A DNA stretch of 64,000 nucleotides from NCBI RefSeq assembly GCF_032852305.1, contig NZ_CP136594.1, positions 781,501-845,500 on the forward strand. Reading direction: 5' to 3'. Under the pieces are notes generated by a model, which did no database searches, was not told where the DNA came from, and saw only the letters and a list, made by a program, of their open reading frames with translations. This DNA is from Parasphingorhabdus sp. SCSIO 66989. GTDB lineage: Bacteria; Pseudomonadota; Alphaproteobacteria; Sphingomonadales; Sphingomonadaceae. A program made the translations under genes and the position numbers. This document shows positions 1 to 8,590 of this stretch, one piece after another (position 1 is the stretch's first letter; every line of letters begins with the position of its first letter).

Positions 1-350
1 AGCACCTTACTGCCCATGCGTTTGCCAAGAGCCTCGGCCTGGCGCTTGGTATAGACCATCAGCGGCGAGCCTTCATCCATCCACACCTTGGCATAGGCTT
101 TGGCGGATTGTTTCGGGCGGGTGTTGAGGATCACGCCGCGTAGCAGCGGCTGCCAGATCAGTTGCGGGATTTCCACCACACGGGGGTCGGAGAGAAATTC
201 CCCGAGATAGCGCTTCAGCGCTGGTACATCGGGTGCTTCCGGTGTTCCAAGATTAACCAGCAACACCCCAATGCGCGGTTCAGTGACAGAAGGGTGGTCG
301 GGCGGCGGTGCCATATCGGCAAATGACGGAATTGCGATATCTTCAGCCAT
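1..350 (-). CDS. hemH: Ferrochelatase, N-terminal part (gene runs off the window start)
   Basis: Ferrochelatase inserts ferrous iron into protoporphyrin IX, the last step of protoheme synthesis. Reading the minus strand from the ATG at 348-350, about 116 residues are visible. They carry the family's N-terminal pattern: a short polar lead, then [32 protein letters not shown] and a [12 protein letters not shown] segment. The catalytic His and Glu of the C-terminal half lie outside the window. The gene is 51 bases downstream of the molybdopterin oxidoreductase on the same strand and could be the last gene of the mrp transcript. The assignment is firm even though only the first third is present. 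Confidence 0.93.
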   Translation of the reverse strand, partial: MAEDIAIPSFADMAPPPDHPSVTEPRIGVLLVNLGTPEAPDVPALKRYLGEFLSDPRVVEIPQLIWQPLLRGVILNTRPKQSAKAYAKVWMDEGSPLMVYTKRQAEALGKRMGSKV

Positions 351-401
351 AAATCCCCGTTAAAACTCGCAATTCCTGTAACCGGCCCCAGCCGGTAAAT
401 A

Positions 402-2693
402 TCAGATCAGCGGCAACTGCCGAAAGCGCACGTTAGTAGCGGAAAACAGCGCATTGGCAATGGCCGGAGCAACAACAGGCACGGCAAGCGCATCTGCGTC
501 TGTCGATGGCTGGTCATTGTCGACAAAGGATATGGTGATTTCAGGCGTATCGGCAAGGCGCGGCAGGGAAAGATCGGAAAGCCGCCGGGCATTGGCCAGT
601 CCCTTGGCATGGCCGCTGCTTGCACCCAGCGCCTGTGCCATGCCGAAGATGATACCGCTTTCTATCTGTTGCCGGACAATATCTTCATTGATGATATGAC
701 CGATATCGACCGCAGCACTGATCTCGCGCACGCGCACGCCCTCAGCACCGCGTTGTACCCGCACGATCATGGCGATCATCGCGCCGTCCATGACATGACA
801 GGCCAGACCCTGCCCGCTCCCGGCTGTGCCGCCGTCCCAGCCTGAGAGTGTCGCGACCATTGTGAGGCAGGCGGCGAGGCGCGGCGCATTGCCTAGCATC
901 TGCATGCGATAGGATAGCGGTTCACGCTCGGCACGGTGCGCCAGCTCATCGATAAAGCTCTCGCGGAAAAAAGCATTGAGCGTATCGGCATGGCCGCGCA
1001 GCAGGCCGGTGGGATAGCCGATATCGGCGGGGTGATGGTCTACCGCAAAGGCCGGAATGCGATAAGGTGGTATCGCACCCGCTACCATTGATCGATCATG
1101 CATCGCTGCATTGTCCTGCCGCGCTTTATGGGCCGGGCTTTGCCACAATAACCGCGCCATCGCCTCGCGCCCGGTTGCTGGCGCGGCAATCTTGTGCTGC
1201 CAAGCCAATATGGTGCCATTCCTGTCGGTAGCAGCGCTCAATTGCGCCAGCGCTGCGGGGCGGGGATAGGTTTGGATCTGATCCTCACCGCGCGACCAGA
1301 TGACCTGAACCGGCCGCTTGCTATGCCGCGCCAGAAGTGCCGCCTGCACCGCCGCCCGACTGTCAAACCGTGCGCCAAAGGAGCCGCCCGATGTCGGGGC
1401 ATAAATGGTAACCGCGCTGGTGCTGATATCCAGTGCCCGGGCCACATCCTCAGCCACCTGATGCGGTGCTTGGGCGGCATACCAGATTTCCACCCGCTCG
1501 CCGCTCTCGTCTCCGGCCGCGCTCCATCGTGCAGTGGCCGATGTCGTCTCTATCGGCGCATGCAGCGCGGCGGCGGCACTATAGTCGGCGCGATAGACCT
1601 CGCCCTGTTCCAGTACTTCTTCAACGTCGCCCTGCTTTTCCAACCGAAAACCCGAAGTGTCGCGCAACGCCTTTTCCAGCGCTGCCTCGCTATCGGCATC
1701 ATCCGCCATCGGGCCATAAGTGGCAAAGCGCGGGCGTATTGCCGCCAGCGCCTTGTTGGCGGCCCACCAATTGCTCGCTAATGTCGCGACCCATCTTTTA
1801 TGCTTCACCACATCGACCAGCCCGGTGATGCCATTGGCACGTTTGCGCTGGATGCCGAGCAAACGGCTGTCGCCCGGCGGACCATGACGGACCGCGGCAA
1901 AGAGCATATCGGGCAGCCGAATATCTCCGGCGAAATTGGCTGAGCCGTCGACCTTGGTAGGCAGATCAAGGCGAGGGAAAGCTGTACGCGTGCCTTCCGC
2001 AATCATTGTATCATTTTCGCCCGGTGGTTCGGGACGCAGGGGCAATATATCAAGGGGAGCAATTGCAGCCGCTTCGCTCGCCAGCTCGGCAAAGCTAAGC
2101 CTTTGCTCCATGTCATTGACGGTTGCACCAAGATAGCGCACAAAGCCTTTGTCCACCGCGCATAGTTCCCAATCGGTCTCCCATCGCGCCGCTGCCGCCT
2201 GTGCCAGCATCACCCGCGCGGCGGCTCCAGCTTCGCGGCAGGGCTGGAGATAGCCAGCTAGAGCGCTGTTATCACCGGAGATCATAAATGGTGTGTTTTC
2301 TGCATAGCGCTGCACCAGATACTCGCTATCGGCCAGTGTTGCGCCGCTATCCATCGGCGCGATCACCGGGGCCCAGCGTCTGATCAGCGCCTTATTTCCA
2401 TAAATGGCACCTGGCCGCGCCGGTTCGATGGCAACAGCGCGCCAGTCCGCGCCCAGTTCCTGAGCAACAATCTGTGCCAGAAGGGTGGAGACGCCATGGC
2501 CCATTTCAAGCTGCGGTATCGCGATGATCACTGCACCTGATGGGGCAATGCGCAGATAGGCGTTGAAAAGGCTTTCATCGCCATCGGCTTGCATTGGATT
2601 CGCTAGCTGAGTCGGCAGAGCGGCCCAGCCGACAACCAGCCCGGCAGCCACCCCGCCGCCAATCAATATCTGTCTGCGCGTAATTGAGGGCAT
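402..2693 (-). CDS. Xanthine dehydrogenase-family molybdopterin-binding subunit (IorB-like), possibly catalytically altered
   Basis: A 763-residue protein of the isoquinoline 1-oxidoreductase large-subunit type, a periplasmic molybdenum hydroxylase family. It starts with a Tat-type signal (TRRQILIGGG followed by a hydrophobic stretch). Cofactor-pocket motifs are recognisable: SGGSFGARF in the middle and NAFFRESFIDELAH further on. In the family the C-terminus carries a GVGE motif whose Glu is the catalytic base. Here the aligned stretch reads TDADALAVPVVAPAIANALF, so the Glu appears to be Ala (about residue 735). No 2Fe-2S small subunit lies next to it. It is 18 bases downstream of mrp. The substrate is unknown, and the missing Glu makes classical hydroxylase activity doubtful. 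Confidence 0.82.
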   Translation of the reverse strand: MPSITRRQILIGGGVAAGLVVGWAALPTQLANPMQADGDESLFNAYLRIAPSGAVIIAIPQLEMGHGVSTLLAQIVAQELGADWRAVAIEPARPGAIYGNKALIRRWAPVIAPMDSGATLADSEYLVQRYAENTPFMISGDNSALAGYLQPCREAGAAARVMLAQAAAARWETDWELCAVDKGFVRYLGATVNDMEQRLSFAELASEAAAIAPLDILPLRPEPPGENDTMIAEGTRTAFPRLDLPTKVDGSANFAGDIRLPDMLFAAVRHGPPGDSRLLGIQRKRANGITGLVDVVKHKRWVATLASNWWAANKALAAIRPRFATYGPMADDADSEAALEKALRDTSGFRLEKQGDVEEVLEQGEVYRADYSAAAALHAPIETTSATARWSAAGDESGERVEIWYAAQAPHQVAEDVARALDISTSAVTIYAPTSGGSFGARFDSRAAVQAALLARHSKRPVQVIWSRGEDQIQTYPRPAALAQLSAATDRNGTILAWQHKIAAPATGREAMARLLWQSPAHKARQDNAAMHDRSMVAGAIPPYRIPAFAVDHHPADIGYPTGLLRGHADTLNAFFRESFIDELAHRAEREPLSYRMQMLGNAPRLAACLTMVATLSGWDGGTAGSGQGLACHVMDGAMIAMIVRVQRGAEGVRVREISAAVDIGHIINEDIVRQQIESGIIFGMAQALGASSGHAKGLANARRLSDLSLPRLADTPEITISFVDNDQPSTDADALAVPVVAPAIANALFSATNVRFRQLPLI

Positions 2694-2711
2694 AGGGGTC
2701 GCGCTTCTGAC

Positions 2712-3761
2712 CTAGCCCTTGCCCAATAGCTTGGAAAAGGGCGAACCTTTCTTTTTCGCTTCTGGTACTGGCGGCGCGGCACTCGGATTGCTTGCATCCA
2801 TCCAATCAATAATCTTCTGGGCAATCGCCATAAACGCCTGTGCCTGCGGGCTGTCCCCCGCCGCAATAGGCGTTCCCGCATCGCTGGTCTTGCGGATTTC
2901 CATATCCAGCGGCACCCGCCCGAGAAATGGAAGGTGCATTGTCTTGGCGGCCTCTTCGGCACCGCCAGCGCCAAAGGGGTCGCTGACCTCGCCACAATGC
3001 GGGCAGACATAGCCCGACATATTCTCTACCAAGCCGAGAACCGGGATTTTGCCCTGATCGAACAGATTGATAGCACGGGTGGCATCGAGCAGCGCAAGGT
3101 CCTGCGGCGTCGAGACGATCACCGCGCCATCGGGCTTGAAATGCTGCATCAGCGACATTTGCACATCGCCTGTACCCGGCGGCAAGTCGACGATCAGGTC
3201 GCTGGTCTCGCCCCATTGCGCATCGATCAACTGCGCCAGCGCCTTGCCCGCCATCGGCCCGCGCCAGGCAATGGCCTGTCCGGGCTTGGCAAGCTGGCCC
3301 ATCGAAAGCAGCTTGATGCCCGCTCCGGTCATCATCGGGATCAGCTTCTGGTCAGAGACTTCAGGCTTGGTTTCCGGGCAATCGAGAAGGCGTGTCTGCG
3401 ACGGGCCATATATATCGGCATCGACCATGCCGACCTTGCGGCCCAGTCGGTGCATGGCAATGGCGATATTGGTGGAAACGGTGGATTTGCCGACGCCACC
3501 CTTGCCGCTGCCAATGGCGATCATGCGGCGATTGACCTTCTCGCTTGTCATCGCAACGCGCACGTCGCTGACGCCGTCAATCTGGCGCAGCGTATCGCGC
3601 AGCGCGATGTCCATCTTGTCGCGTTGCAAGGGCTCCATGCCGGACACATCAAGCACGAGCGACACCGCACCCTCCTTGACTTTTATATTGCTGGCGCGAT
3701 CCGAGGCTATTGTCTCCACCGCCTTGCTGACGGCTTGCATATCTGGCGACTGGTCGGTCAT
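2712..3761 (-). CDS. apbC: Mrp/ApbC-family iron-sulfur cluster carrier ATPase
   Basis: A P-loop ATPase of the Mrp/NBP35 group that carries and delivers Fe-S clusters in the cytoplasm. From the ATG at 3761 it is 349 residues: an N-terminal MIP18/DUF59-like domain (about residues 1-75), then the deviant Walker A GKGGVGKST, the switch region DLPPGTGDVQ, and the CPHC cluster-binding pair in MSGYVCPHCGE. An in-frame ATG 84 bases further upstream exists, but the protein family starts near MTDQSPDMQ, so the later start was chosen. It heads a minus-strand group with the molybdopterin subunit and hemH, both cofactor-related, and diverges from hflK. Confidence 0.93.
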   Translation of the reverse strand: MTDQSPDMQAVSKAVETIASDRASNIKVKEGAVSLVLDVSGMEPLQRDKMDIALRDTLRQIDGVSDVRVAMTSEKVNRRMIAIGSGKGGVGKSTVSTNIAIAMHRLGRKVGMVDADIYGPSQTRLLDCPETKPEVSDQKLIPMMTGAGIKLLSMGQLAKPGQAIAWRGPMAGKALAQLIDAQWGETSDLIVDLPPGTGDVQMSLMQHFKPDGAVIVSTPQDLALLDATRAINLFDQGKIPVLGLVENMSGYVCPHCGEVSDPFGAGGAEEAAKTMHLPFLGRVPLDMEIRKTSDAGTPIAAGDSPQAQAFMAIAQKIIDWMDASNPSAAPPVPEAKKKGSPFSKLLGKG

Positions 3762-3861
3762 GGTTGAGAAGCGGCCTCCCTTACCCCGGAATTTTGATAT
3801 TCTGACAGCTTCTGCCCTAAAGACACTATTTTTCTCAAAATCCAATACCTATAAAGACTCT

Positions 3862-4992
3862 ATGACGATTTTCTCGAGCGCTTTTTCACGCATTGGTTCA
3901 CTTATGGCAGCAGGCAATCCCTGGGGTGGCGGTTCTTCAGATGGGGGCAAACCCTCAGGCGGCGGCTCAAATGGAGGCGGCCCCAGCAATCCTTGGCAAC
4001 CCTCTGGCAGCGGCGGTTCTGATGGCCGCAAGTCCGGATCTATAGAAGATTTGTTCCGCAAGGGTGGTAGCGGAGGCCCAGGCGGCGGTTTTTCCGGCTT
4101 GCCCAAGCGGCCCAATGGCAAAAGCTATATACCGTGGATCCTTGTTCTTGTGGTGCTGATCTGGATCGGAATGACGAGCATCTGGCGCGTGGATGCGCGC
4201 GAACAGGGTGTGGTCAAATTCCTTGGCAGTTATTCACGTACCGTTGGACCCGGGATCAACTTCACCTTGCCCTCGCCGATTGAGACAATGGAAAAGGTCG
4301 ATACTCAGGCGATACGCGAAATGCCTATCGGGACACCGAGCGCGGACGATGAGAATTTCGTTCTGACCAGCGACCAGAATATCATCGATATGGCCTATGA
4401 GGTACGCTGGCAAATCCGTGATCCGGAGCAATATCTGTTTCAGCTCGACAGCCCGGAAGATGCCATCCGCGACGCCGCCGAGAGCGCCATGCGCGCGGTG
4501 ATCGCCAACTTCTCGCTCGATGATGCTATTGGCCCCGGCCGTTCGGACATTGAGGCACAGGTGCGCACACGGATGCAGACTATCCTTGATGATTATGGCG
4601 CAGGCATCACGGTTCAGGGCATCGCTATCCGCCAGTCTGACCCGCCACAGGCGGTGAATGAAGCTTTCAAGGAAGTGAACGTGGCGCAGCAGGATGCGGA
4701 GACCGCCAAGAACAATGCGCGTGCCTATGCGCGTCAGATTATCGAGACCGCTGAAGGTCAAACATCGCGCTTTGATCAGGTCTATGAGCAGTATCGTCTC
4801 GCTCCCGAAGTGACGCGCCAGCGACTCTATTATGAGACGATGGAACGCGTGCTTGGCAAGGTGGACAAGACCATTGTCGAAACCGGCAATGTGACACCAT
4901 ATCTGCCGCTGCCTGAATTGCGCCGTCGTGCAGAGACCGCACCGGAGATAGTTGCGGACGAACCGCAGGTTGTGACAGGAGCCAGCCGATGA
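3862..4992 (+). CDS. hflK: FtsH protease modulator HflK
   Basis: HflK and HflC form a large periplasm-facing complex that modulates the FtsH membrane protease. The protein (376 residues from 3862) has a glycine/serine-rich N-terminus with the typical NPWGGG lead, one transmembrane segment (about residues 90-110, IPWILVLVVLIWIG) and an SPFH/band-7 domain containing REQGVVKFLG and the VTPYLPLPEL end. No clear ribosome site marks the start; an in-frame ATG at 3904 (MAAGNPWGG) is an equally good choice and would match the family start better. The next gene, hflC, overlaps it by 4 bases, so the two are translationally coupled. Confidence 0.93.
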   Translation: MTIFSSAFSRIGSLMAAGNPWGGGSSDGGKPSGGGSNGGGPSNPWQPSGSGGSDGRKSGSIEDLFRKGGSGGPGGGFSGLPKRPNGKSYIPWILVLVVLIWIGMTSIWRVDAREQGVVKFLGSYSRTVGPGINFTLPSPIETMEKVDTQAIREMPIGTPSADDENFVLTSDQNIIDMAYEVRWQIRDPEQYLFQLDSPEDAIRDAAESAMRAVIANFSLDDAIGPGRSDIEAQVRTRMQTILDDYGAGITVQGIAIRQSDPPQAVNEAFKEVNVAQQDAETAKNNARAYARQIIETAEGQTSRFDQVYEQYRLAPEVTRQRLYYETMERVLGKVDKTIVETGNVTPYLPLPELRRRAETAPEIVADEPQVVTGASR

Positions 4993-5831
4993 ACGGTCGT
5001 TTAGCCAACCCCATGTTCCTTGGCGTCGCTGCCGTGGTGACGCTTATCTTGGTAGCGCTGTCGGTATCGGTGGTGCAGGAAACCGAACAGGCGCTGATCC
5101 TGCGCTATGGTGAGCCGGTGCGCAAAGTGAATGTCTATGAACCCAATGAGGCGTTCGGCACTACCGGGGCCGGCATTGCTTTCCGCATACCTTTTGTGGA
5201 GCAGATCCAGTATATCGACAAGCGGGTGTTGAATGTGCAGATGGAGCGGCAGGAAGTGCTTTCCACCGACAAGCTGCGTCTGCAGGTCGATGCTTTTGCC
5301 CGCTTCCGCATCACCAATCCGCTGCAAATGTATCGCTCGATCCGCACCGAGGATGCGCTGCGCACCCAGCTTCGCACCATTCTCGGTTCTTCGCTGCGTA
5401 ACGAGCTTGGCAAGCGCTCTTTTGCCACTTTGCTTAGCCCGGAGCGTGGGCAGGTGATGGAGAATATCCAGACCGCACTGAATGTGCAGGCGCGCAAATA
5501 TGGCGCGGAGATTATAGATGTGCGGATCAAGCGTGCTGACTTGCCCGAAGGCACGCCGCTGGAATCGGCCTTCTCGCGGATGCGTTCCGAGCGCCAGCAG
5601 GAAGCCACCGCCATTCGCGCCGAGGGTAACAAGGATGCCCAAGTGATCCGTGGTCAGGCCGAAGCTGAATCGGCGCGCATCTATGCCGAAAGCTATGGCA
5701 AGGATCCGGGCTTTTACGATTTCTACCGGGCGATGCAGAGCTATGAGCAGACATTTAATCGCGGCGATGGCGAGGCCTCGGTCGTTCTGTCACCCGATAG
5801 CGAATATCTGCGCCAATTCCGGGGGCGCTAG
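4989..5831 (+). CDS. hflC: FtsH protease modulator HflC
   Basis: The partner of HflK in the FtsH-regulating complex. It has 280 residues: an N-terminal membrane anchor (FLGVAAVVTLILVALSVSVV), then the SPFH domain with QTEQALILRYGEP-like sequence, RVLNVQMERQEVLSTDK and the alpha-helical EAESARIYAESYGKDPGFY ending typical of HflC. The ATG lies in the ATGA overlap with the hflK stop. Two hairpins follow the gene before degP, so the hflKC unit probably ends there. Confidence 0.95.
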   Translation: MNGRLANPMFLGVAAVVTLILVALSVSVVQETEQALILRYGEPVRKVNVYEPNEAFGTTGAGIAFRIPFVEQIQYIDKRVLNVQMERQEVLSTDKLRLQVDAFARFRITNPLQMYRSIRTEDALRTQLRTILGSSLRNELGKRSFATLLSPERGQVMENIQTALNVQARKYGAEIIDVRIKRADLPEGTPLESAFSRMRSERQQEATAIRAEGNKDAQVIRGQAEAESARIYAESYGKDPGFYDFYRAMQSYEQTFNRGDGEASVVLSPDSEYLRQFRGR

Positions 5832-5839
5832 CGACTGAC

Positions 5840-5883
5840 GCCAAGGCAAAGGTGCATTTTGTCGATGCATTTGCGCCTTTGGC
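5840..5883 (+). terminator. Hairpin just downstream of hflC
   Basis: GCCAAGGC at the left pairs with GCCTTTGGC at the right, with an inner GGTGCA/TGCATT pairing. No T-run follows, so this may stabilise the 3' end rather than terminate transcription. Confidence 0.4.
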
Positions 5884-5931
5884 GGAAAACCCCGGCCCGC
5901 CGATAAAGCTGAGCGTTGGTTTATTCAAACC

Positions 5932-6000
5932 GCGTTCAGCAAACCGGCGCAAAAGAAGTGATGACATTTGTAAACCATGCGCTTTTGCTGAACGCTTTTT
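5932..6000 (+). terminator. Long-loop inverted repeat with T-run between hflC and degP
   Basis: GCGTTCAGCAAA at 5932-5943 is the exact reverse complement of TTTGCTGAACGC at 5984-5995, and TTTTT follows at 5996-6000. The 40-base loop is unusually long for an intrinsic terminator. It could equally be an operator for the protease gene that starts 39 bases later. Confidence 0.4.
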
Positions 6001-6038
6001 GACAGGTTGGCCGGGCGCTGAAGAGAGGAAAACATATT

Positions 6039-7574
6039 GTGCGTTATGCTTATGGAGTGACAGCAGCCCTGCTCTTGACCGGGAGCACCGTGGTTCTGGC
6101 GACCGGGCAGCCTTTGGGAGCGCAGGTTGCGCAGAATGATGAACAGTCGATGCGGGCCATCGTCCCGGCGGCAGGTGCCCCGGGCAGTTTTGCCGACCTG
6201 ACCGAGCAGCTACAGCCTGCGGTGGTCAATATCTCGACCAAGCAAAGCATCCGCGTGCGCAGCCGTAACCCCTTTGCCGGCACGCCTTTTGCCGATTTCT
6301 TCGGCAATCGTCGCGGTCGTGAAGGTGGCGGAGAACAGGTTCGTCCGGCTCAGTCACTGGGCTCCGGCTTTATTGTCTCGGCGGACGGCTATGTCGTTAC
6401 CAACAACCATGTTGTTTCCAATGACCGGCGCAATGCCACGGTGGATTCGATCACTGTGACCATGCCCGACGGCACCGAATATGATGCCGAGCTGGTAGGT
6501 CGCGATCAGGAATCCGATCTCGCCGTTCTCAAGATTGAAGGCGATGATCCATTTCCGTTTGTGCAATTTGGTGACTCGACCCAGACGCGTGTTGGCGATT
6601 GGGTGATTGCCATTGGCAACCCCTTTGGCTTGGGCGGCACAGTCACTTCGGGGATTATCTCTGCGGTCTATCGCAACACCGGGCAGGGCGGTGCCTATGA
6701 CCGCTATCTGCAGACTGATGCGTCGATTAACAGCGGTAACTCGGGTGGTCCGATGTTTGACCTTCAGGGCAATGTCATCGGCATCAACAATGCGATCATC
6801 TCACCCACCGGCGGCAATGTCGGCATTGGTTTTGCTATACCCGCGGAAGTGGCCAAGCCGATTGTCGATACGCTGAAGCGCGGCGAGGCCGTCGAGCGCG
6901 GCTTTATCGGGGTGCAGATCGCCCAGTTGAATGAGGACTTTGCCGATTCGCTTGGCCTGCCGAAGAATCGCGGCGAGTTTATCCAGAGCGTTCAGGAAGA
7001 TGGCCCCGCGGACAAAGCGGGAATTGAGGCAGGCGATGTGGTGGTCAGCGTCGACGGCAAGGAAGTCAGCCCAGAGCAGACTTTGTCCTTCATTGTCGCC
7101 AATATCACTCCGGGAACAACCGTACCGATCGAGCTGATCCGCAATGGTAGCCGCAAGACAGTGCGCGCAACAGTGGGCGAGCGCCCGGCACCGGAAGATA
7201 TGGCCGCTGCCTTTGGTGTCCCCGATGAGGATTTCACCGAGGAAGACCCGGAACAGGATGAAGCTGCAGCCGATGAGGCGCTGGGCATCGCTGTTGTCGA
7301 GCTGACACCGGGTATCAAGCGGCAAATTGGTGTCGCGCAGGACGTTGATGGCGTAGTGATCGCTGCGGTTGATCGTAACAGCGATGCAGCGCGCAAACGT
7401 CTGCGGCGCGGTGATGTGATCCTGTCGGCCAATGGCGCTGATACCAGATCACCAGAGGCCTTTACAGCAGCAGTAGACTCCGCGCGTTCAGAGGGACGCG
7501 ACGCAGTTCTGTTGCGCGTGCAACGTCGTGGCGGGCAGCCTGCCTTTATCCCGGTGCGCTTCAGCGACAACTAA
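6039..7574 (+). CDS. DegP/HtrA-family periplasmic serine protease (Do-like)
   Basis: A Do-family protease and chaperone that degrades misfolded envelope proteins. It has 511 residues: a signal peptide (about 1-28), a trypsin-like domain with the catalytic triad His124 (TNNHVV), Asp160 (ESDLAV) and Ser235 (NSGNSGGPMF), then two PDZ domains (about 280-370 and 420-505) joined by an acidic linker (FTEEDPEQDEAAADEA). The start is GTG at 6039 with AAGAGAGGAA just upstream. It follows hflKC, so three envelope quality-control genes stand together, although hairpins between them suggest separate transcription. A strong terminator follows. Confidence 0.94.
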   Translation: MRYAYGVTAALLLTGSTVVLATGQPLGAQVAQNDEQSMRAIVPAAGAPGSFADLTEQLQPAVVNISTKQSIRVRSRNPFAGTPFADFFGNRRGREGGGEQVRPAQSLGSGFIVSADGYVVTNNHVVSNDRRNATVDSITVTMPDGTEYDAELVGRDQESDLAVLKIEGDDPFPFVQFGDSTQTRVGDWVIAIGNPFGLGGTVTSGIISAVYRNTGQGGAYDRYLQTDASINSGNSGGPMFDLQGNVIGINNAIISPTGGNVGIGFAIPAEVAKPIVDTLKRGEAVERGFIGVQIAQLNEDFADSLGLPKNRGEFIQSVQEDGPADKAGIEAGDVVVSVDGKEVSPEQTLSFIVANITPGTTVPIELIRNGSRKTVRATVGERPAPEDMAAAFGVPDEDFTEEDPEQDEAAADEALGIAVVELTPGIKRQIGVAQDVDGVVIAAVDRNSDAARKRLRRGDVILSANGADTRSPEAFTAAVDSARSEGRDAVLLRVQRRGGQPAFIPVRFSDN

Positions 7575-7604
7575 GTCAGCAGGCATTTAGTACCTAAGAG
7601 CAAA

Positions 7605-7629
7605 AAGGGTGGTCCCATGGGCCGCCCTT
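7605..7629 (+). terminator. Terminator hairpin after the degP-like gene
   Basis: An 11-bp stem with two G-U pairs and a 3-base loop (AAGGGTGGTCC with GGGCCGCCCTT), preceded by an A-run and followed by a T-rich stretch. It lies 31 bases after the stop codon at 7574. Confidence 0.7.
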
Positions 7630-7772
7630 CTTGTTGTCTAATGCTTGGCCATGAATTGGTATAAAACTGCATCAACTTCCGTTCACGTCAACTTGTGACT
7701 CGGCGGCAGGATTTATAGTCTCCAGCAAAATTATCGGCAGCCCCCAAGGCAGCCATGCAGGAGAGAGAATTA

Positions 7773-8495
7773 ATGAGCAGAGTAGCAATTGTAACCGGCG
7801 GCACACGCGGTATTGGCGAGGCGATCAGCGTCGCGCTGAAGAATCAGGGGCGCACGGTTGTCGCCAGCTATGGCGGCAATGATGCGGCTGCCGAGGCGTT
7901 TACTGATCGTACCGGCATTGCGACCCAGAAATGGGATGTCGGCGATTTTGACAGCTGCATGGACGCGGTGGAGAAAATCAACGCTGACCATGGTGACATT
8001 GATATTCTCGTCAACAATGCGGGTATCACCCGCGATGCAACGATGATGAAAATGTCATGGGAGCAATGGGACGAGGTGATCCGCGTTGACCTCACCGGTT
8101 GTTTCAACATGGCCAAGGGCGTGTTCCCCGGCATGCGCACCCGGGGCTGGGGCCGGATCGTCAATATCGGTTCGGTCAATGGCCAGGGTGGCCAGATCGG
8201 GCAGGTCAACTATGCCGCCGCCAAATCGGGCATTCACGGCTTCACCAAATCGCTGGCGATGGAAGGCGCACGCTATGGCGTCACCGCCAATGCGATTGCG
8301 CCCGGCTATATCGCCACCGAGATGCTCTCCAGCATCCCGGAAAAGGTGATGGAGAAGATTGTGGCGCAGATTCCTGTCGGGCGTCTCGGGCAGGCGGAAG
8401 AGATTGCCCGCGGGGTGACCTTCCTGACCTCGGATGATGCGGATTTTGTCACCGGATCGACCCTGTCGATCAATGGTGGCCAGCATATGTATTGA
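7773..8495 (+). CDS. phaB: Acetoacetyl-CoA reductase (PhaB type, SDR family)
   Basis: Reduces acetoacetyl-CoA to (R)-3-hydroxybutyryl-CoA with NADPH for polyhydroxybutyrate synthesis. It has 240 residues. The SDR features are the nucleotide motif TGGTRGIG near residue 10, NNAG, the catalytic Ser in NIGSVNGQ, and the YxxxK motif in NYAAAKSG. The VNGQGGQIGQVNY segment and the INGGQHMY ending are characteristic of PhaB rather than FabG. An ATG at 7755 is in frame, but the AGGAGAGAG at 7759-7767 sits correctly for the ATG at 7773. No phaA or phaC is adjacent. The gene stands alone between a terminator and a repeat. Confidence 0.9.
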   Translation: MSRVAIVTGGTRGIGEAISVALKNQGRTVVASYGGNDAAAEAFTDRTGIATQKWDVGDFDSCMDAVEKINADHGDIDILVNNAGITRDATMMKMSWEQWDEVIRVDLTGCFNMAKGVFPGMRTRGWGRIVNIGSVNGQGGQIGQVNYAAAKSGIHGFTKSLAMEGARYGVTANAIAPGYIATEMLSSIPEKVMEKIVAQIPVGRLGQAEEIARGVTFLTSDDADFVTGSTLSINGGQHMY

Positions 8496-8505
8496 CCCAT
8501 AATTT

Positions 8506-8573
8506 CCGTTCGCCTCGAGCGAAGTCGAGAGGCCGGGGCTAGTGGCGAGCCGTGTCTCGACTACGCTCGACAC
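8506..8573. repeat. Palindromic repeat family A, copy 1
   Basis: A 68-bp element made of two palindromic arms: CCGTTCGCCTCGAGCGAAG... on the left and GTGTCTCGACTACGCTCGAC... on the right. Its left arm is identical over 28 bases to the reverse complement of the right arm of the copy at 42610-42683, and the other arms match at 21 of 22 bases, so the two copies are in opposite orientation. It lies between phaB and the RHH-GNAT gene, ending 17 bases before that start codon. Confidence 0.85.
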
Positions 8574-8590
8574 AAATGGCATTAGGGAAA

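Noticed and set aside
3067-3861. Long 5' extension of the hflK frame
   Set aside because: It runs antisense through mrp; the HflK family starts near the glycine-rich NPWGG region, so the extension is chance.
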